In this document: in pieces, positions 44,592-53,253 of the stretch | Numbering within the stretch: position 1 is the first letter of the stretch | Layout of the letters: each line of letters starts with the position of its first letter | From: Nocardia salmonicida NBRC 13393 | GTDB lineage: Bacteria > Actinomycetota > Actinomycetes > Mycobacteriales > Mycobacteriaceae | Assembly (NCBI RefSeq): GCF_001613085.1 | Contig: NZ_BDBR01000015.1 | Span: forward strand, 62,001 to 126,000 | Direction: 5' to 3' | Length of the DNA: 64,000 nt | Position numbers and translations under genes: made by a program | Notes under the pieces: model-generated | What the model saw: only the letters and a program-made list of their open reading frames with translations | What the model was told of the DNA's origin: nothing | The model's database searches: none

Positions 44592-45004
44592 CTTCGTTCT
44601 CGCTGGGCCGCTGACGTTGAACATGCCAGGGGAGGGGTCGGTGCCCTCGCTGATAGCACACGTCCTGACCGGGCGGTCCTTCCCGATGTTCGGCGAATAG
44701 ACGATGGCCGAGATAGATGCGGCGGCGGCCGCAGTCGACCTGCATCTGGGCGGGTGCGATTGCGGCCGTCCCAACCTCGATCGAAGAGCAGTTCAGCATG
44801 GTGCTCGATCAACGCGTCAGATGTTGGCGCTGGTTCGAGCGAATCATCAACGTAGTCAGCGTGTCTGAGTGGTTTGTTGGCATCGCCACGACGGTGAGCG
44901 AGATGGAACGTGAGTGCCCACCGCGCTCCAGATCGCGCCCACCCAGAGCTATAGCGACCACAGGGCCGTGCGCCGCCGCTGGGTGACCTGCCTCCTCGGA
45001 AAGT
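44592..45004. other. 413-bp gap
   Basis: No gene with a convincing start and composition. A degenerate match to the right half of the 24-bp repeat (TCGTTCTCGCTGG) overlaps the stop region near 44598-44610. Nothing else supported. Confidence 0.3.
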
Positions 45005-45622
45005 TCAGTTCGCGACGACGTGGTCGACGACGGCCGGGCCTTGCTGTGCCAACCCCGAGTCCAGCACCGCGGTGCGGTAGTCGTCCCAGGCCGTGAGCTT
45101 GGGCTGATCTCGGTCGGCGCCGCGCTCGACCATGCGCTCTCGGATCCGGGCGGTGTCGGTGTTCACCCACGCCGTCCGGATCTCGACATCAGTAGTCTCG
45201 GTGACTGATCGGATGTAGTCGGAGAGGAGCACGCCGCTGTCCGCGGCGGCTCGGACGTGCCCCAGGAACGGGGCATCGACGAGGACCGGGCAGCGAGCCC
45301 CGACCCTTACCGCGTGACTCAGCAGAGCCGAGTAGACGTGTGGGGCGACGACCCGGCGGTAGAGGTCGCTGTCGCGGTCGAAGGGGCTGCCGTTCAATTC
45401 CGACATCACCGATTCCTCGAGCCGCGGCGCGAAGGTATCTTTGTCCAGCACGACAGGATCCACCAGGTCGGCCAGAAACCGTGTCGCCGTGGATTTTCCC
45501 GATGCCGGGAACCCGCAGATGATCGTCACCCCGCTTGTCGCCACCGTCGCGAGCTGCCGCAGCGAGGTCAACGCAATCGACGAAAACGGTAGAGGCCGTG
45601 GAGCATTCGCAGGAATTGTCAT
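45005..45622 (-). CDS. P-loop kinase-like ATPase (second of three)
   Basis: Protein of 205 residues from ATG 45622. Walker A is IICGFPASGKSTATRFLADL, followed by VVLDKDTFAPRLEES, a strand CPVLVDAPFLGHVR and a lid Arg cluster RIRERMVERGADRD. It resembles the AAA_33 kinase family, likely a small-molecule kinase. Similar in layout to the proteins at 17963 and 51522 but not closely related in sequence. Confidence 0.82.
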   Translation of the reverse strand: MTIPANAPRPLPFSSIALTSLRQLATVATSGVTIICGFPASGKSTATRFLADLVDPVVLDKDTFAPRLEESVMSELNGSPFDRDSDLYRRVVAPHVYSALLSHAVRVGARCPVLVDAPFLGHVRAAADSGVLLSDYIRSVTETTDVEIRTAWVNTDTARIRERMVERGADRDQPKLTAWDDYRTAVLDSGLAQQGPAVVDHVVAN

Positions 45623-45737
45623 CCGACCATGTTGCCCCGGCAGCGCGCGTGAGTCGCGGCAAACACTCGTTGACGGCAATGAGAGGTGCCACTTCACTGT
45701 TTGATGGATGGGTTGCGGATCGGATGCCGCCGTCACG

Positions 45738-46193
45738 TCAAGGTCGCTGCTCGGCCTCGTACAGCTTGCGCGCGTTGGCCGCTGCGGCCTGGAATTCAGG
45801 GGAGAAGCGCAGGCACTGTTCGAGCAGGGCCTTCATAGGCTCGGTGATGGTGAGTTCGGTGAATCGAGCGACCAGCTCGGCGGGGCGGTATTTCCATTGG
45901 CCGTCACGGACCTCGATGAACAGGGCGGTGAGTTCGGGGGTTGGGTTGATGCGAGCGAAGAGGGCGATGTCGTCGAGCGGGAGCTCCTCGCGGTCCAGCG
46001 CGGTGAGGATCGGCGGCCACAGGAACAGCTCCGAGATAGGGACCGTGTCGGAGCCGAGCCATTCCATGGCTGTTTCCGGCGCCATCAGGTGTTCGAACCA
46101 GGGTCGCAGGTCCCACAGTCCTCGGGATTGGTCCCAGATGTCTTGGTAGTGCTGGCGTGCGTCTGCGATCGGGTCGATTGCGGTCTCGCTCAA
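45738..46193 (-). CDS. Hypothetical protein, intact copy of 58495-58751
   Basis: TTG start at 46193 with AGGAGG ten bases upstream. The 151 residues begin SETAIDPIADARQHYQDIWDQ and run through a conserved LFLWPPILTALDREELPLDD and a C-terminal helix FQAAAANARKLYEAEQ. A degraded second copy exists. No known family. Downstream of a 61-residue gene on the same strand. Confidence 0.65.
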   Translation of the reverse strand: MSETAIDPIADARQHYQDIWDQSRGLWDLRPWFEHLMAPETAMEWLGSDTVPISELFLWPPILTALDREELPLDDIALFARINPTPELTALFIEVRDGQWKYRPAELVARFTELTITEPMKALLEQCLRFSPEFQAAAANARKLYEAEQRP

Positions 46194-46266
46194 ATCCTGT
46201 GCCTCCTTGGTATGTGGCAGCCGGGGTCGGCGGCCGTGTGGGGCAAGCAGTTGGTTGCGGTTGTTG

Positions 46267-46452
46267 TCAGGACTGGCGTTTCCAGGCCGGTCGTGACCTG
46301 AGTGTCTCGGCGGCGATGGTCGATTTGCCGCGTTCGCCATTGGGGCGCTCGTAGACCACGGTGTTGTCGGGTTGGATGTACCAGGCGCCGCCGGCCACCG
46401 GGGGGTCGGCGGTTTCGACGTAGACCTCGGCGCCGGTGATGTCGATGTCCAC
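46267..46452 (-). CDS. Small hypothetical protein
   Basis: Protein of 61 residues from ATG 46452, with GGTAGGAGC upstream. It is a beta-rich sequence (DIDITGAEVYVETADPP, GGAWYIQPDNTVVYERP) without recognisable motif. Probably in an operon with the gene at 45738. Confidence 0.55.
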   Translation of the reverse strand: MDIDITGAEVYVETADPPVAGGAWYIQPDNTVVYERPNGERGKSTIAAETLRSRPAWKRQS

Positions 46453-46577
46453 GTCTTGCTCCTACCGCTCGTGGCAGGTCCTGTGCCTGCGCACATATGA
46501 GGTTATCGAACGTATGAGCGGCCACTGGGCGGCGCGTCCAGTGTGATCAGGGCTACGGCTTCGGCGGTAGTTCGTCG

Positions 46578-47162
46578 GTGTTCGGGCGTAGGTTCCGGCC
46601 AGTGACACCTGAATTCGTAAACCAAGTTCTTGCGGCGTGGTCGCTGGTCCGGGCGGACCTGGAAGCGCAGTGTGATCGGGGAGTCGGTTGCACCGGCCGC
46701 GCGGCCGTCGGGACACCGGCTTGCTACCGGCACCTGAGTAAGCAAGAGCGAGAGACAGCGAAGCTCATGCGGGAGGGAGCACGGGTTTTCGTCGATCGGT
46801 GGCTACCCGCGCTGTGGCCTGCATGCTGGTTCTGGTCGGTGCCTGACGGCGGATACTGGGCAACTCCGACAGCGATCTACCAATGGCAGGACGGCCGGTG
46901 TGCGATCTGCGCGGAACCCTGGGACAAGGGCGGGCACTGGGGCATGGTGCTCGACCACGACCATAAAACCGGGCTTGTACGTGGTTGGCTTTGCCGCAAT
47001 TGCAATGCAGCCGAGGGCCATTCGACCGTGGACGGCCGAAGGTTGAACTATCGCAACCGACCACCCACCACGATCCTCGGCGTGTGCCGCTTGTACAGCA
47101 AACGCGAGTCCAAGACCCGGCACGTGCCAGGGCCCGGACAGCTGACCCTCGGAGATCTGTAG
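46578..47162 (+). CDS. Endonuclease VII-like HNH protein
   Basis: Protein of 194 residues; GTG 46578 or GTG 46602. The C-terminal half has the recombination endonuclease VII pattern: CAICAEP, then GMVLDHDHKTGLVRGWLCRNCN and AAEG, with zinc cysteines and catalytic DHDH. Family members cut branched or nicked DNA; these are common in phages and mobile elements. An N-terminal Cys-rich segment (CDRGVGC) is additional. Confidence 0.85.
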   Translation: MFGRRFRPVTPEFVNQVLAAWSLVRADLEAQCDRGVGCTGRAAVGTPACYRHLSKQERETAKLMREGARVFVDRWLPALWPACWFWSVPDGGYWATPTAIYQWQDGRCAICAEPWDKGGHWGMVLDHDHKTGLVRGWLCRNCNAAEGHSTVDGRRLNYRNRPPTTILGVCRLYSKRESKTRHVPGPGQLTLGDL

Positions 47163-47194
47163 ACACTCCACCCCGCACGCCGAACTCGCTCCCG

Positions 47195-47310
47195 AATTTG
47201 CCAGGCAGGCCAGACCCCGGGCGGTCTTGCCCAGCCGTGGCGCGGGCGTCCGGATATGCCCGCAGCCCGGTGACAGCCGCGTCGATACTGTGCCCGGTCA
47301 CTGTGTTGCG
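47195..47310 (-). pseudogene. Fragment of a MurG-like gene
   Basis: The DNA at 47228-47310 matches 53340-53430 of the MurG homologue closely, encoding RNTVTGHSIDAAVTGLRAYP and DARA where the longer copy has SGTVTGHSLGAAVTGLLADP and DARA. No further part of the gene is present. It lies just upstream of the glycosyltransferase at 47393. Confidence 0.8.
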
Positions 47311-47392
47311 CACGCCCGAGGGCTTCGAAACTGGTACGGTCCGCCGCGGCCCCCAGGACCTTCGCCAGCGACATCGAGGAGATTTGCCACCG

Positions 47393-48256
47393 ATGAGCAG
47401 CATCGACCTCATCATCCTCACCTTCAACAGCGCAGACCTGCTGCCCGCGTCGGTCGAATCGGTGCGGACCCAATCAGTGCACGCCGACGTCACGATCACC
47501 GTCATCGACAACGCCTCCACCGACGACACCCTCGCTGTCGCCCGTGCCCTGGGTATCGAGCCGATCGCCAACCCGACCAATATCGGGTTCGCTGCCGCGG
47601 TCAATCAGGCCGCCGCACGAGGCGCCGGCGACTACGTCGCCCTGCTCAATCCCGACGCCGTGCTCGGCGATGCGAAGTGTCTCGAAGCGATGCGCGAGAC
47701 CCTCGACGATCACCAGATCGGTGAAGTCGGCACCCGCATCATTACCGACGGCAAGCCCTACCCCAACGGCCGCCGATTCCCGTCGACGGCCACCGCCGCC
47801 CGCCACGCGATCATGGGTGCCTTGCGCCCGGGAAATGCCGCGAGCCGCGAGTATTTCGGTGAGGCATTCGGCAACCCCGATGCCGACCAGGTCGTGGACT
47901 GGGTTTCAGGCTGCTGTTTGATGATTCGCCGACCCTTATGGGAGGAGATGGGCGGCTTCGACACCGCGTACTGGATGTATCTCGAAGACGCTGATCTCGC
48001 CTGGCGTCTGCATCAGCGTGGCTACCGAACCGTGCTTTCCGGTCCTGCGTGGGTTACCCACCACGGCGGTCGATCGAGTCGCTTCCGCCGCAACAAGTCG
48101 CTGTGGCAACACCACCGCAGCGCGGTAATCTTCTACGCCCGCACGCGCACCGGCTGGAAGCGGGTCCTGCTACCGGCTGCGATCGGCTTTCTCGGTGCCC
48201 GACTGGCAGCATTGATTGCCCTCAACACCATCCGGAGGTTCACCGTCAGCCGGTGA
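47393..48256 (+). CDS. Family 2 glycosyltransferase (rhamnosyltransferase-like)
   Basis: Protein of 287 residues from ATG 47393, with GAGGAG upstream. It has the GT-2 core: LIILTFNSADLLPASVESV, VIDNASTDDTLAVA, NIGFAAAVNQAAARG, LLNPDAVLG, and WVSGCCLMIRRPLWEEMGGF with WMYLEDADLAWRL. These match WbbL-like enzymes that add deoxysugars to cell-wall or polysaccharide acceptors. A basic C-terminal helix with a hydrophobic stretch suggests membrane association. Confidence 0.88.
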   Translation: MSSIDLIILTFNSADLLPASVESVRTQSVHADVTITVIDNASTDDTLAVARALGIEPIANPTNIGFAAAVNQAAARGAGDYVALLNPDAVLGDAKCLEAMRETLDDHQIGEVGTRIITDGKPYPNGRRFPSTATAARHAIMGALRPGNAASREYFGEAFGNPDADQVVDWVSGCCLMIRRPLWEEMGGFDTAYWMYLEDADLAWRLHQRGYRTVLSGPAWVTHHGGRSSRFRRNKSLWQHHRSAVIFYARTRTGWKRVLLPAAIGFLGARLAALIALNTIRRFTVSR

Positions 48257-48293
48257 TGCCAGGTCTGTCCGACCCGCCGCTATGCTCGGGGCG

Positions 48294-48686
48294 ATGAGCA
48301 GCGGCGCCGACGATTCTCCTACCAGCAACGATTCCGTGTCGTTGCAGATGGCCCGACGCTTTCTGGGTCGGTCGGTGGAATTGACGATCGACCGGCCACT
48401 AAATAGCCGCCATCCAGTTCACGGCTTTCGCTACGAGGCCAACTATGGGTTCGTCGCTGGGACCATGGCACCTGATGGTGATGAGCTCGATGGCTACTTC
48501 CTCGGCGAGACCGAACCGCTCGAGACCGCGTCCGGGGTTTGTGTGGCAGTGATCCACCGCACCGGAGATGACGACGACAAGCTGGTTGTCGTGCCCGAAG
48601 GCACCGATCTGGACGACGAAAGCATCTCCGCGGCAATCGCATTCCAGGAGATATCAGGGTGCTACATCATCGTCAGGTCACGGTGA
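48294..48686 (+). CDS. Inorganic pyrophosphatase-like protein
   Basis: Protein of 130 residues from ATG 48294. The beta-barrel core has VELTIDRPLNSRHP, YEANYGFVAG, and DGDELDGYFLG, corresponding to the catalytic DxDPxD of soluble PPases with Pro replaced by Glu. Shorter than the usual 160-170 residues, so it may be a divergent member of the PPase-like family with altered activity. Confidence 0.78.
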   Translation: MSSGADDSPTSNDSVSLQMARRFLGRSVELTIDRPLNSRHPVHGFRYEANYGFVAGTMAPDGDELDGYFLGETEPLETASGVCVAVIHRTGDDDDKLVVVPEGTDLDDESISAAIAFQEISGCYIIVRSR

Positions 48687-48726
48687 GCGCGGCCGAGGTG
48701 ACCGACGATCTGGCGCTGTTCGGGGG

Positions 48727-50526
48727 TTAGTTTTCGGTGTCGCTGCGGGTGCGCAGTTCAGCCAGGTCGATGCGGAGATGATCGGTGGGGCGTTCGGTTT
48801 CGAGGTCGAGCCAGCGACTCAGTGCATGCCGCCGGTCGTATTCGAGTTCGTCGTCGTGGAGTTCGCCGTGGTGGTGGGTAACGTTGGCGAGGATGGACGC
48901 GGCGAGGTGGCCGGGCGAGGAGCCGCCGTAGCCGAACTGCCAACCGTTGTGGCGGTTGGTGTTGCCGCGGGGAAGCAGGTGCAGTCCGTCCGGGGCTTCG
49001 AGGAAGACCGCGATCGCGCCGGGTTTGTCCTCGTTGTCGGCGATGATGCGCGTCGCGCGGTGCCAGAGTTCGCTGTCGCAATGGTCGGGCCATTCGGCGG
49101 CGATTGTCTCGGGCCTGTGTGGTCGTTGGGCGATGAGGTTGCCGTCGAGGTCAAGGCCGAATCGTGCGGTTTCACCGCCGATGAGCGAGGCGGCGAGTTT
49201 GCGGTGCCGGCGGCCGCGGCGTGCTCCTGCTGGTTCCCAGCTGATTTGGTCGAGGAAGCGTTGGCCGACCTGTCCGCGCACGTCGGCGACGAGGGGCTCG
49301 GGAATCGACGGCATGGGTGCTTCGATCCTTTCGGCACGCAAAGTAAAGATCACCGCGTCGACGGCGCGGCTGATCGCGTCATGGAGTTGTGGGTCGGGGT
49401 TGTCGGCGAATTCATCGGTGTCCTCGGCCCACTGGCGCAGTTCGGTCAGCGCGGTGGGGAGTTGGGCGATGGTTAGCGGCGCTCCGGCGGCTTCGATCGC
49501 GGCTTGGTCGGCGTCGGTGAGCTCGACAGCGGTCATGGCCACGGCCAGATGGTCCTCGTCGAGGTCGAGCGGGAGATTGCGTGCGCGGTCGCGTATTTCG
49601 CGCGCCAGCCATGTTCGGTCCTGGGGGCGGGAATGCCGGAATCCGGCGTCGCGCCCACGGAGCAGGTCTGCCAGCGCGCGCTCACCGAATCGGGCGGTCT
49701 GTGCCCGGTCGTTAGGTTTGCGGGCCAGTAGATGAAGGGCATCGGCGTAGAGGCGGAACTCGTAGGGGTCGACGAGGAATGGCACCGGTCCGCTCGGTCC
49801 GGTCGCTCGGGCGTGCTGCCATCGGTCGACGGTTTCGATCGTGTAGGACTCGCCGGGAAAGGTTTCCAGCGGTGCCCCGATGAGCCGGTCGACTTCGTGC
49901 AGGGAGTCGAGGGGATGGAAGCTCGGGTCATCGGGTTCCCATGCGGTGCTGGCGCTGACCGTGGGTCGTCGCAGAAAATTGCGCGCTGTGCTGGTGCGGG
50001 GGATCGCGGTGCGTAGGACGGCGTTTTCGATGCGGGGGCGTTGGTGTTCGGTGCGTTGGATGTAGACGATCCAGACCGCGTCGCGGCCCCGTCCGGCCAA
50101 CACGGTTTGGTTGAGTTGGGCGGCGATGTCACGGATGTCGTTGTAGAGCATGTTCGTGCTGGCGTGCAGGGTCGAGAGCACGACGACGGTCCGTTCGGTC
50201 TCGCCGACGTGGCCGGAGAACACGCGCACGTGCTGCCAGGTGACGCTGCCCGGCCAGCCGGTGGGGCGGTCGATGAGCAGGTCGACGGTGCGGCGCAGTG
50301 GTTGTTCGGCGTCGGGCAGCAGTGAGGCGACCAGGGTGATCTCGCGGCCCGCCGCGACATCGCGGTAGACCTCGATATCGGCGCGCCGGTGCAGATGGAT
50401 TCGTGCGTTGATCCGAATCGGCTGTGCGAGTCGGCCTTCTTGGACGAGCTGTTTGACGCGCTGGTGAGTGCAGCCGATCCTCTCGGCGGCGTCTTGCGCG
50501 GTCATCAGATCGGTCGACATCGTCAT
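48727..50526 (-). CDS. Excisionase-type HTH protein with DUF6166-like C-terminus
   Basis: Protein of 599 residues from ATG 50526 (or 50520). Residues 1-55 are an excisionase/MerR-like HTH (AQDAAERIGCTHQRVKQLVQ, then INARIHLHRRADIEVYRD). A long middle is unrecognised. Near residue 535 the segment GYGGSSPGHLAASILANVTH resembles DUF6166. It could be a regulator or an unknown enzyme tied to DNA binding. Confidence 0.62.
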   Translation of the reverse strand: MTMSTDLMTAQDAAERIGCTHQRVKQLVQEGRLAQPIRINARIHLHRRADIEVYRDVAAGREITLVASLLPDAEQPLRRTVDLLIDRPTGWPGSVTWQHVRVFSGHVGETERTVVVLSTLHASTNMLYNDIRDIAAQLNQTVLAGRGRDAVWIVYIQRTEHQRPRIENAVLRTAIPRTSTARNFLRRPTVSASTAWEPDDPSFHPLDSLHEVDRLIGAPLETFPGESYTIETVDRWQHARATGPSGPVPFLVDPYEFRLYADALHLLARKPNDRAQTARFGERALADLLRGRDAGFRHSRPQDRTWLAREIRDRARNLPLDLDEDHLAVAMTAVELTDADQAAIEAAGAPLTIAQLPTALTELRQWAEDTDEFADNPDPQLHDAISRAVDAVIFTLRAERIEAPMPSIPEPLVADVRGQVGQRFLDQISWEPAGARRGRRHRKLAASLIGGETARFGLDLDGNLIAQRPHRPETIAAEWPDHCDSELWHRATRIIADNEDKPGAIAVFLEAPDGLHLLPRGNTNRHNGWQFGYGGSSPGHLAASILANVTHHHGELHDDELEYDRRHALSRWLDLETERPTDHLRIDLAELRTRSDTEN

Positions 50527-50580
50527 ATCAGCAATAGAAGCAAATGAACTAGCAACATTGCAAGCGTTTATGCAAAGTTG
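50527..50580. promoter_or_regulatory. AT-rich divergent promoter/operator region
   Basis: Much more AT-rich than the surroundings. GCAA recurs five times (50531, 50540, 50552, 50560, 50572), and TTGCA/TGCAA form an inverted repeat. It separates the HTH protein and the methyltransferase gene, so it probably holds both promoters and the HTH protein's binding site. Confidence 0.55.
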
Positions 50581-50655
50581 CTTTCGGTCTCGGCCTCTGC
50601 GGCTCCTTCGGTAAACCCAAGGGATCCGATCACGACCGTAAGGAATGATGACAAT

Positions 50656-51525
50656 ATGTCCGGGACCTCGTCGTCTGCGTCGACTCCGCCGAGCTGGCCT
50701 GTGCAGCCCGGCTACCGCGAGGATCTGTTTCGCGGGACGGCGGAGTACTACTCCCAGTACCGCCCCGCTTACCCTGTGTCCCTGTTCGAGGACCTACTCG
50801 CTCGGACAGGGCAAGGCGGTGGCCTCCTCATCGACCTTGCCTGCGGCACAGGCGAAATCGCGATTCCGCTGCACGATCGGTTCACCCATGTCCAGGCGGT
50901 TGACCTCGAGCCCGACATGGTCGAGGTCGGTCGCCGCAAAGCCGTCGAATCGGGCGCGACCAATATCGACTGGAGCGTCGGCAGAGCCGAGGATCCGGTG
51001 GTCACCGCCCCGGCGCAGTTGGTCACGATCGGCAATGCCTTCCATCGCCTCGACCGAGGCCTGATCGCCGAACGCGCCGGTCAGTGGCTGGATCCAGGTG
51101 GTTGTCTGGCGATTGTGGGCAGCAGTACACCGTGGAGTGGAACCGAACCGTGGCAAGCGATCGCCGTCGACGTGGTGGCTCGATGGTCCGGCGAACCGGG
51201 ACGCCCGGCGAGTACGTCGCCAGCGGCCGTCGACAGCAGCGTCTCTCCGCGGCGCACCCACGAAGAGATCCTCAGGGAGGCCGGGTTCCTCGACGTCACC
51301 GAGGACCAGTTCCCGACACCGCACGTGTGGACGGTGGACGAGTTCCTCGGATTTCTGTGGTCGACCTCTTACGCCACCCAGATTCGCCAGGACCCCGCTC
51401 TCGCAGAACAATTCGAGAAGGATCTTCGAGCACAGTTGCTCGACTTCGAGCCTTCCGGACAGCTGCAGGAGTCGATCGCGCACTACTACATCCTCGGCCG
51501 CACCCCAGACCCGTCGCGCACGTGA
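50656..51525 (+). CDS. SAM-dependent methyltransferase
   Basis: Protein of 289 residues from ATG 50656, with AAGGA upstream. Class I Rossmann fold: LIDLACGTGEIAIPLHDRF (motif I), VQAVDLEPDMVEVGRRK (motif II with acidic SAM-binding), then LVTIGNAFHRLDR. The N-terminus FRGTAEYYSQYRPAYP is typical of the family related to trans-aconitate methyltransferases. The stop overlaps the next start (GTGA). Confidence 0.88.
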   Translation: MSGTSSSASTPPSWPVQPGYREDLFRGTAEYYSQYRPAYPVSLFEDLLARTGQGGGLLIDLACGTGEIAIPLHDRFTHVQAVDLEPDMVEVGRRKAVESGATNIDWSVGRAEDPVVTAPAQLVTIGNAFHRLDRGLIAERAGQWLDPGGCLAIVGSSTPWSGTEPWQAIAVDVVARWSGEPGRPASTSPAAVDSSVSPRRTHEEILREAGFLDVTEDQFPTPHVWTVDEFLGFLWSTSYATQIRQDPALAEQFEKDLRAQLLDFEPSGQLQESIAHYYILGRTPDPSRT

Positions 51526-52064
51526 TCGCCGTCGTGAGCGGTCCACCTGGATCGGGCAAGTCCACGCTCGCCCACGCCCTTGCCGAGCGCGTCGGCATCC
51601 CGGCGATCATCCGCGACGAGATCAAACAAGGCATGGTCGCAGCCACCGTGCCTCGCGACGGTGACTTCGACGACCTCGACATTCCCGTCCTCCACGTGTT
51701 CTTCGATGTGCTGACCGTGCTGGCCCGTGGTGGTGTCAGCGCGGTCGCCGAAGCGGCGTTCCAGGACAAGCTCTGGCGTCCTGCTCTCATCGGTTTGGCC
51801 GAGCTCGCGCAGATCCGCATCATCCACTGCACCGCGCCACAGCACGTGCTCTACGACCGGATCACCTACCGTGTCGAGCACGATCCGCATCGGCGCGCAC
51901 ACAACGACACCGGCCTCATCGCCGAGATCGCCACCGGCACCCGCTCCGCCGACTCGTTCGTGCCGGTGAAAATGGATGTCGAGCAGATGACCGTCGACAC
52001 CACCGACGGATACAACCCAGGCTTGGACGCTATCGCGCGATTTGTCACTACGCCCGGTCGATGA
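51522..52064 (+). CDS. P-loop kinase-like ATPase (third of three)
   Basis: Protein of 180 residues from GTG 51522, overlapping the methyltransferase stop, so translationally coupled. Walker A VVSGPPGSGKSTLAHALAER, then IIRDEIKQGMV and a strand-helix pattern with VSAVAEAAFQDKLWRPAL. It is an AAA_33-like kinase, probably acting with the methyltransferase. Confidence 0.85.
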   Translation: MIAVVSGPPGSGKSTLAHALAERVGIPAIIRDEIKQGMVAATVPRDGDFDDLDIPVLHVFFDVLTVLARGGVSAVAEAAFQDKLWRPALIGLAELAQIRIIHCTAPQHVLYDRITYRVEHDPHRRAHNDTGLIAEIATGTRSADSFVPVKMDVEQMTVDTTDGYNPGLDAIARFVTTPGR

Positions 52065-52070
52065 CCTGAT

Positions 52071-52098
52071 CCGCTGATCACCGGCCTGTGATCAGCGG
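52071..52098 (+). terminator. Hairpin after the methyltransferase-kinase operon
   Basis: Perfect 11-bp arms CCGCTGATCAC / GTGATCAGCGG with a 6-base loop, beginning 7 bp after the kinase stop. No T-run follows, so it is either a Rho-type or a structure-based terminator. Confidence 0.65.
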
Positions 52099-52262
52099 TG
52101 GGTGCCGGGCGTCACGTGGAAGGACAGGCAAAGCCTGGCCCGGCCGACCTACGACCGGGACCGACCTTCCTCGATTGCGCTGGTCCCCAACTCAATTGGG
52201 GCGTCGATCACGCTACCCGCCCGCGTGACCAGCGCAAACAACCTTGTGCGGGCGTGTCGGGT

Positions 52263-52550
52263 CTACTGGTCGCCGGTGAGGCGATCCATCTCGTCGGCGC
52301 CGTCGTTGCAGCACGGCCCGCAGAACAGGCGCAGCTCCTGGGGTGTGGATGGGTCGGGAATGTTGTACCGGGCACGGTCACCGTTCGCGCCGGGCCGCAG
52401 ACTCCACCCGCACTCCGTGCAGGCGAGCGTGGTGTTGTCTGGTTCGAGCCATTCCGGCGGCGCGGTGGATTTCTTCACCGCCATCCCGTCGGTCACCGGC
52501 TGGTAGTAGGCGAAGACCTGCCCGTTTCCGGGCGTTGGTGCAGTGCTCAC
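52263..52550 (-). CDS. Small zinc-ribbon protein
   Basis: Protein of 95 residues from GTG 52550, with AAGGAGG upstream. CTECGWSL and CGPCCND form a zinc ribbon. Function unknown. Confidence 0.65.
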   Translation of the reverse strand: MSTAPTPGNGQVFAYYQPVTDGMAVKKSTAPPEWLEPDNTTLACTECGWSLRPGANGDRARYNIPDPSTPQELRLFCGPCCNDGADEMDRLTGDQ

Positions 52551-52722
52551 GCGATCCTCCTTCGGCTGTACGCCGCCGCCGCGTCGGTCCGGTGTGGCCG
52601 GGCGGGGTGACGCTGAAAGTGCAGGCTACACAGGGGGTTCGAGGCTCTAGAGTCGAGAAACTAGAGGTCACCGTGCCGAAATTGGGTTGCGCGCGCTGGC
52701 TCGCCGACTCAGCATCGAACCC

Positions 52723-53229
52723 ATGACCACCGCCGAGCACTTGATCGTGCGCCCGCTCGGGCCAGGTGACGAGCCAGCCTTTCTCGAACTCCGGTCGGCG
52801 ATCACACAGGACGGCACTGTCTTCGCCAAGGACTACCGGCCAGGTATGGCCTGGTCGGAGTACCTTCTCGTCCAGGACAATGCGCGTGCAGGGGAGGGCT
52901 TGGCCGAAGGCGCGGTGCCGTATACGTTCCTCGTCGCTGACCTCGGTGGCGGCGTGCTGGTGGGCAGCAGCGATATCCGCCACCGGCTTACCGAGCAACT
53001 GGCCCGGTGGGGCGGGCACGTCGGCTATATCGTCGCTCCCCGCTACCGCAGACTCGGGCACGGGACAGAAATACTTCGCCAAACACTAAGACTGGCAACA
53101 GATCTCGGCATCAATCCGGCACTTCTGACCTGTCGTATCGACAACGTTGGTTCGCGCGGGGTCATTCAGGCGTGTGGTGGCACTGTGTGCGCCGAAAGTG
53201 ACGATGGCATCTGTTCCTACTGGATCTGA
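52723..53229 (+). CDS. GNAT acetyltransferase
   Basis: Protein of 168 residues from ATG 52723. It has LIVRPLGPGDEPAFLELR at the start, SSDIRHRLTEQL, the acetyl-CoA-binding VGYIVAPRYRRLGHGTEILR, and the CRIDNVGSRGVIQACGG end typical of the family. Substrate unknown. Confidence 0.88.
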   Translation: MTTAEHLIVRPLGPGDEPAFLELRSAITQDGTVFAKDYRPGMAWSEYLLVQDNARAGEGLAEGAVPYTFLVADLGGGVLVGSSDIRHRLTEQLARWGGHVGYIVAPRYRRLGHGTEILRQTLRLATDLGINPALLTCRIDNVGSRGVIQACGGTVCAESDDGICSYWI

Positions 53230-53253
53230 CCCGACGCCGTACAGTCCGCGCGG

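Noticed and set aside
44717..44986. Small plus-strand frame in the gap after 44591
   Set aside because: No ribosome binding site, no recognisable motif, and composition like non-coding DNA.
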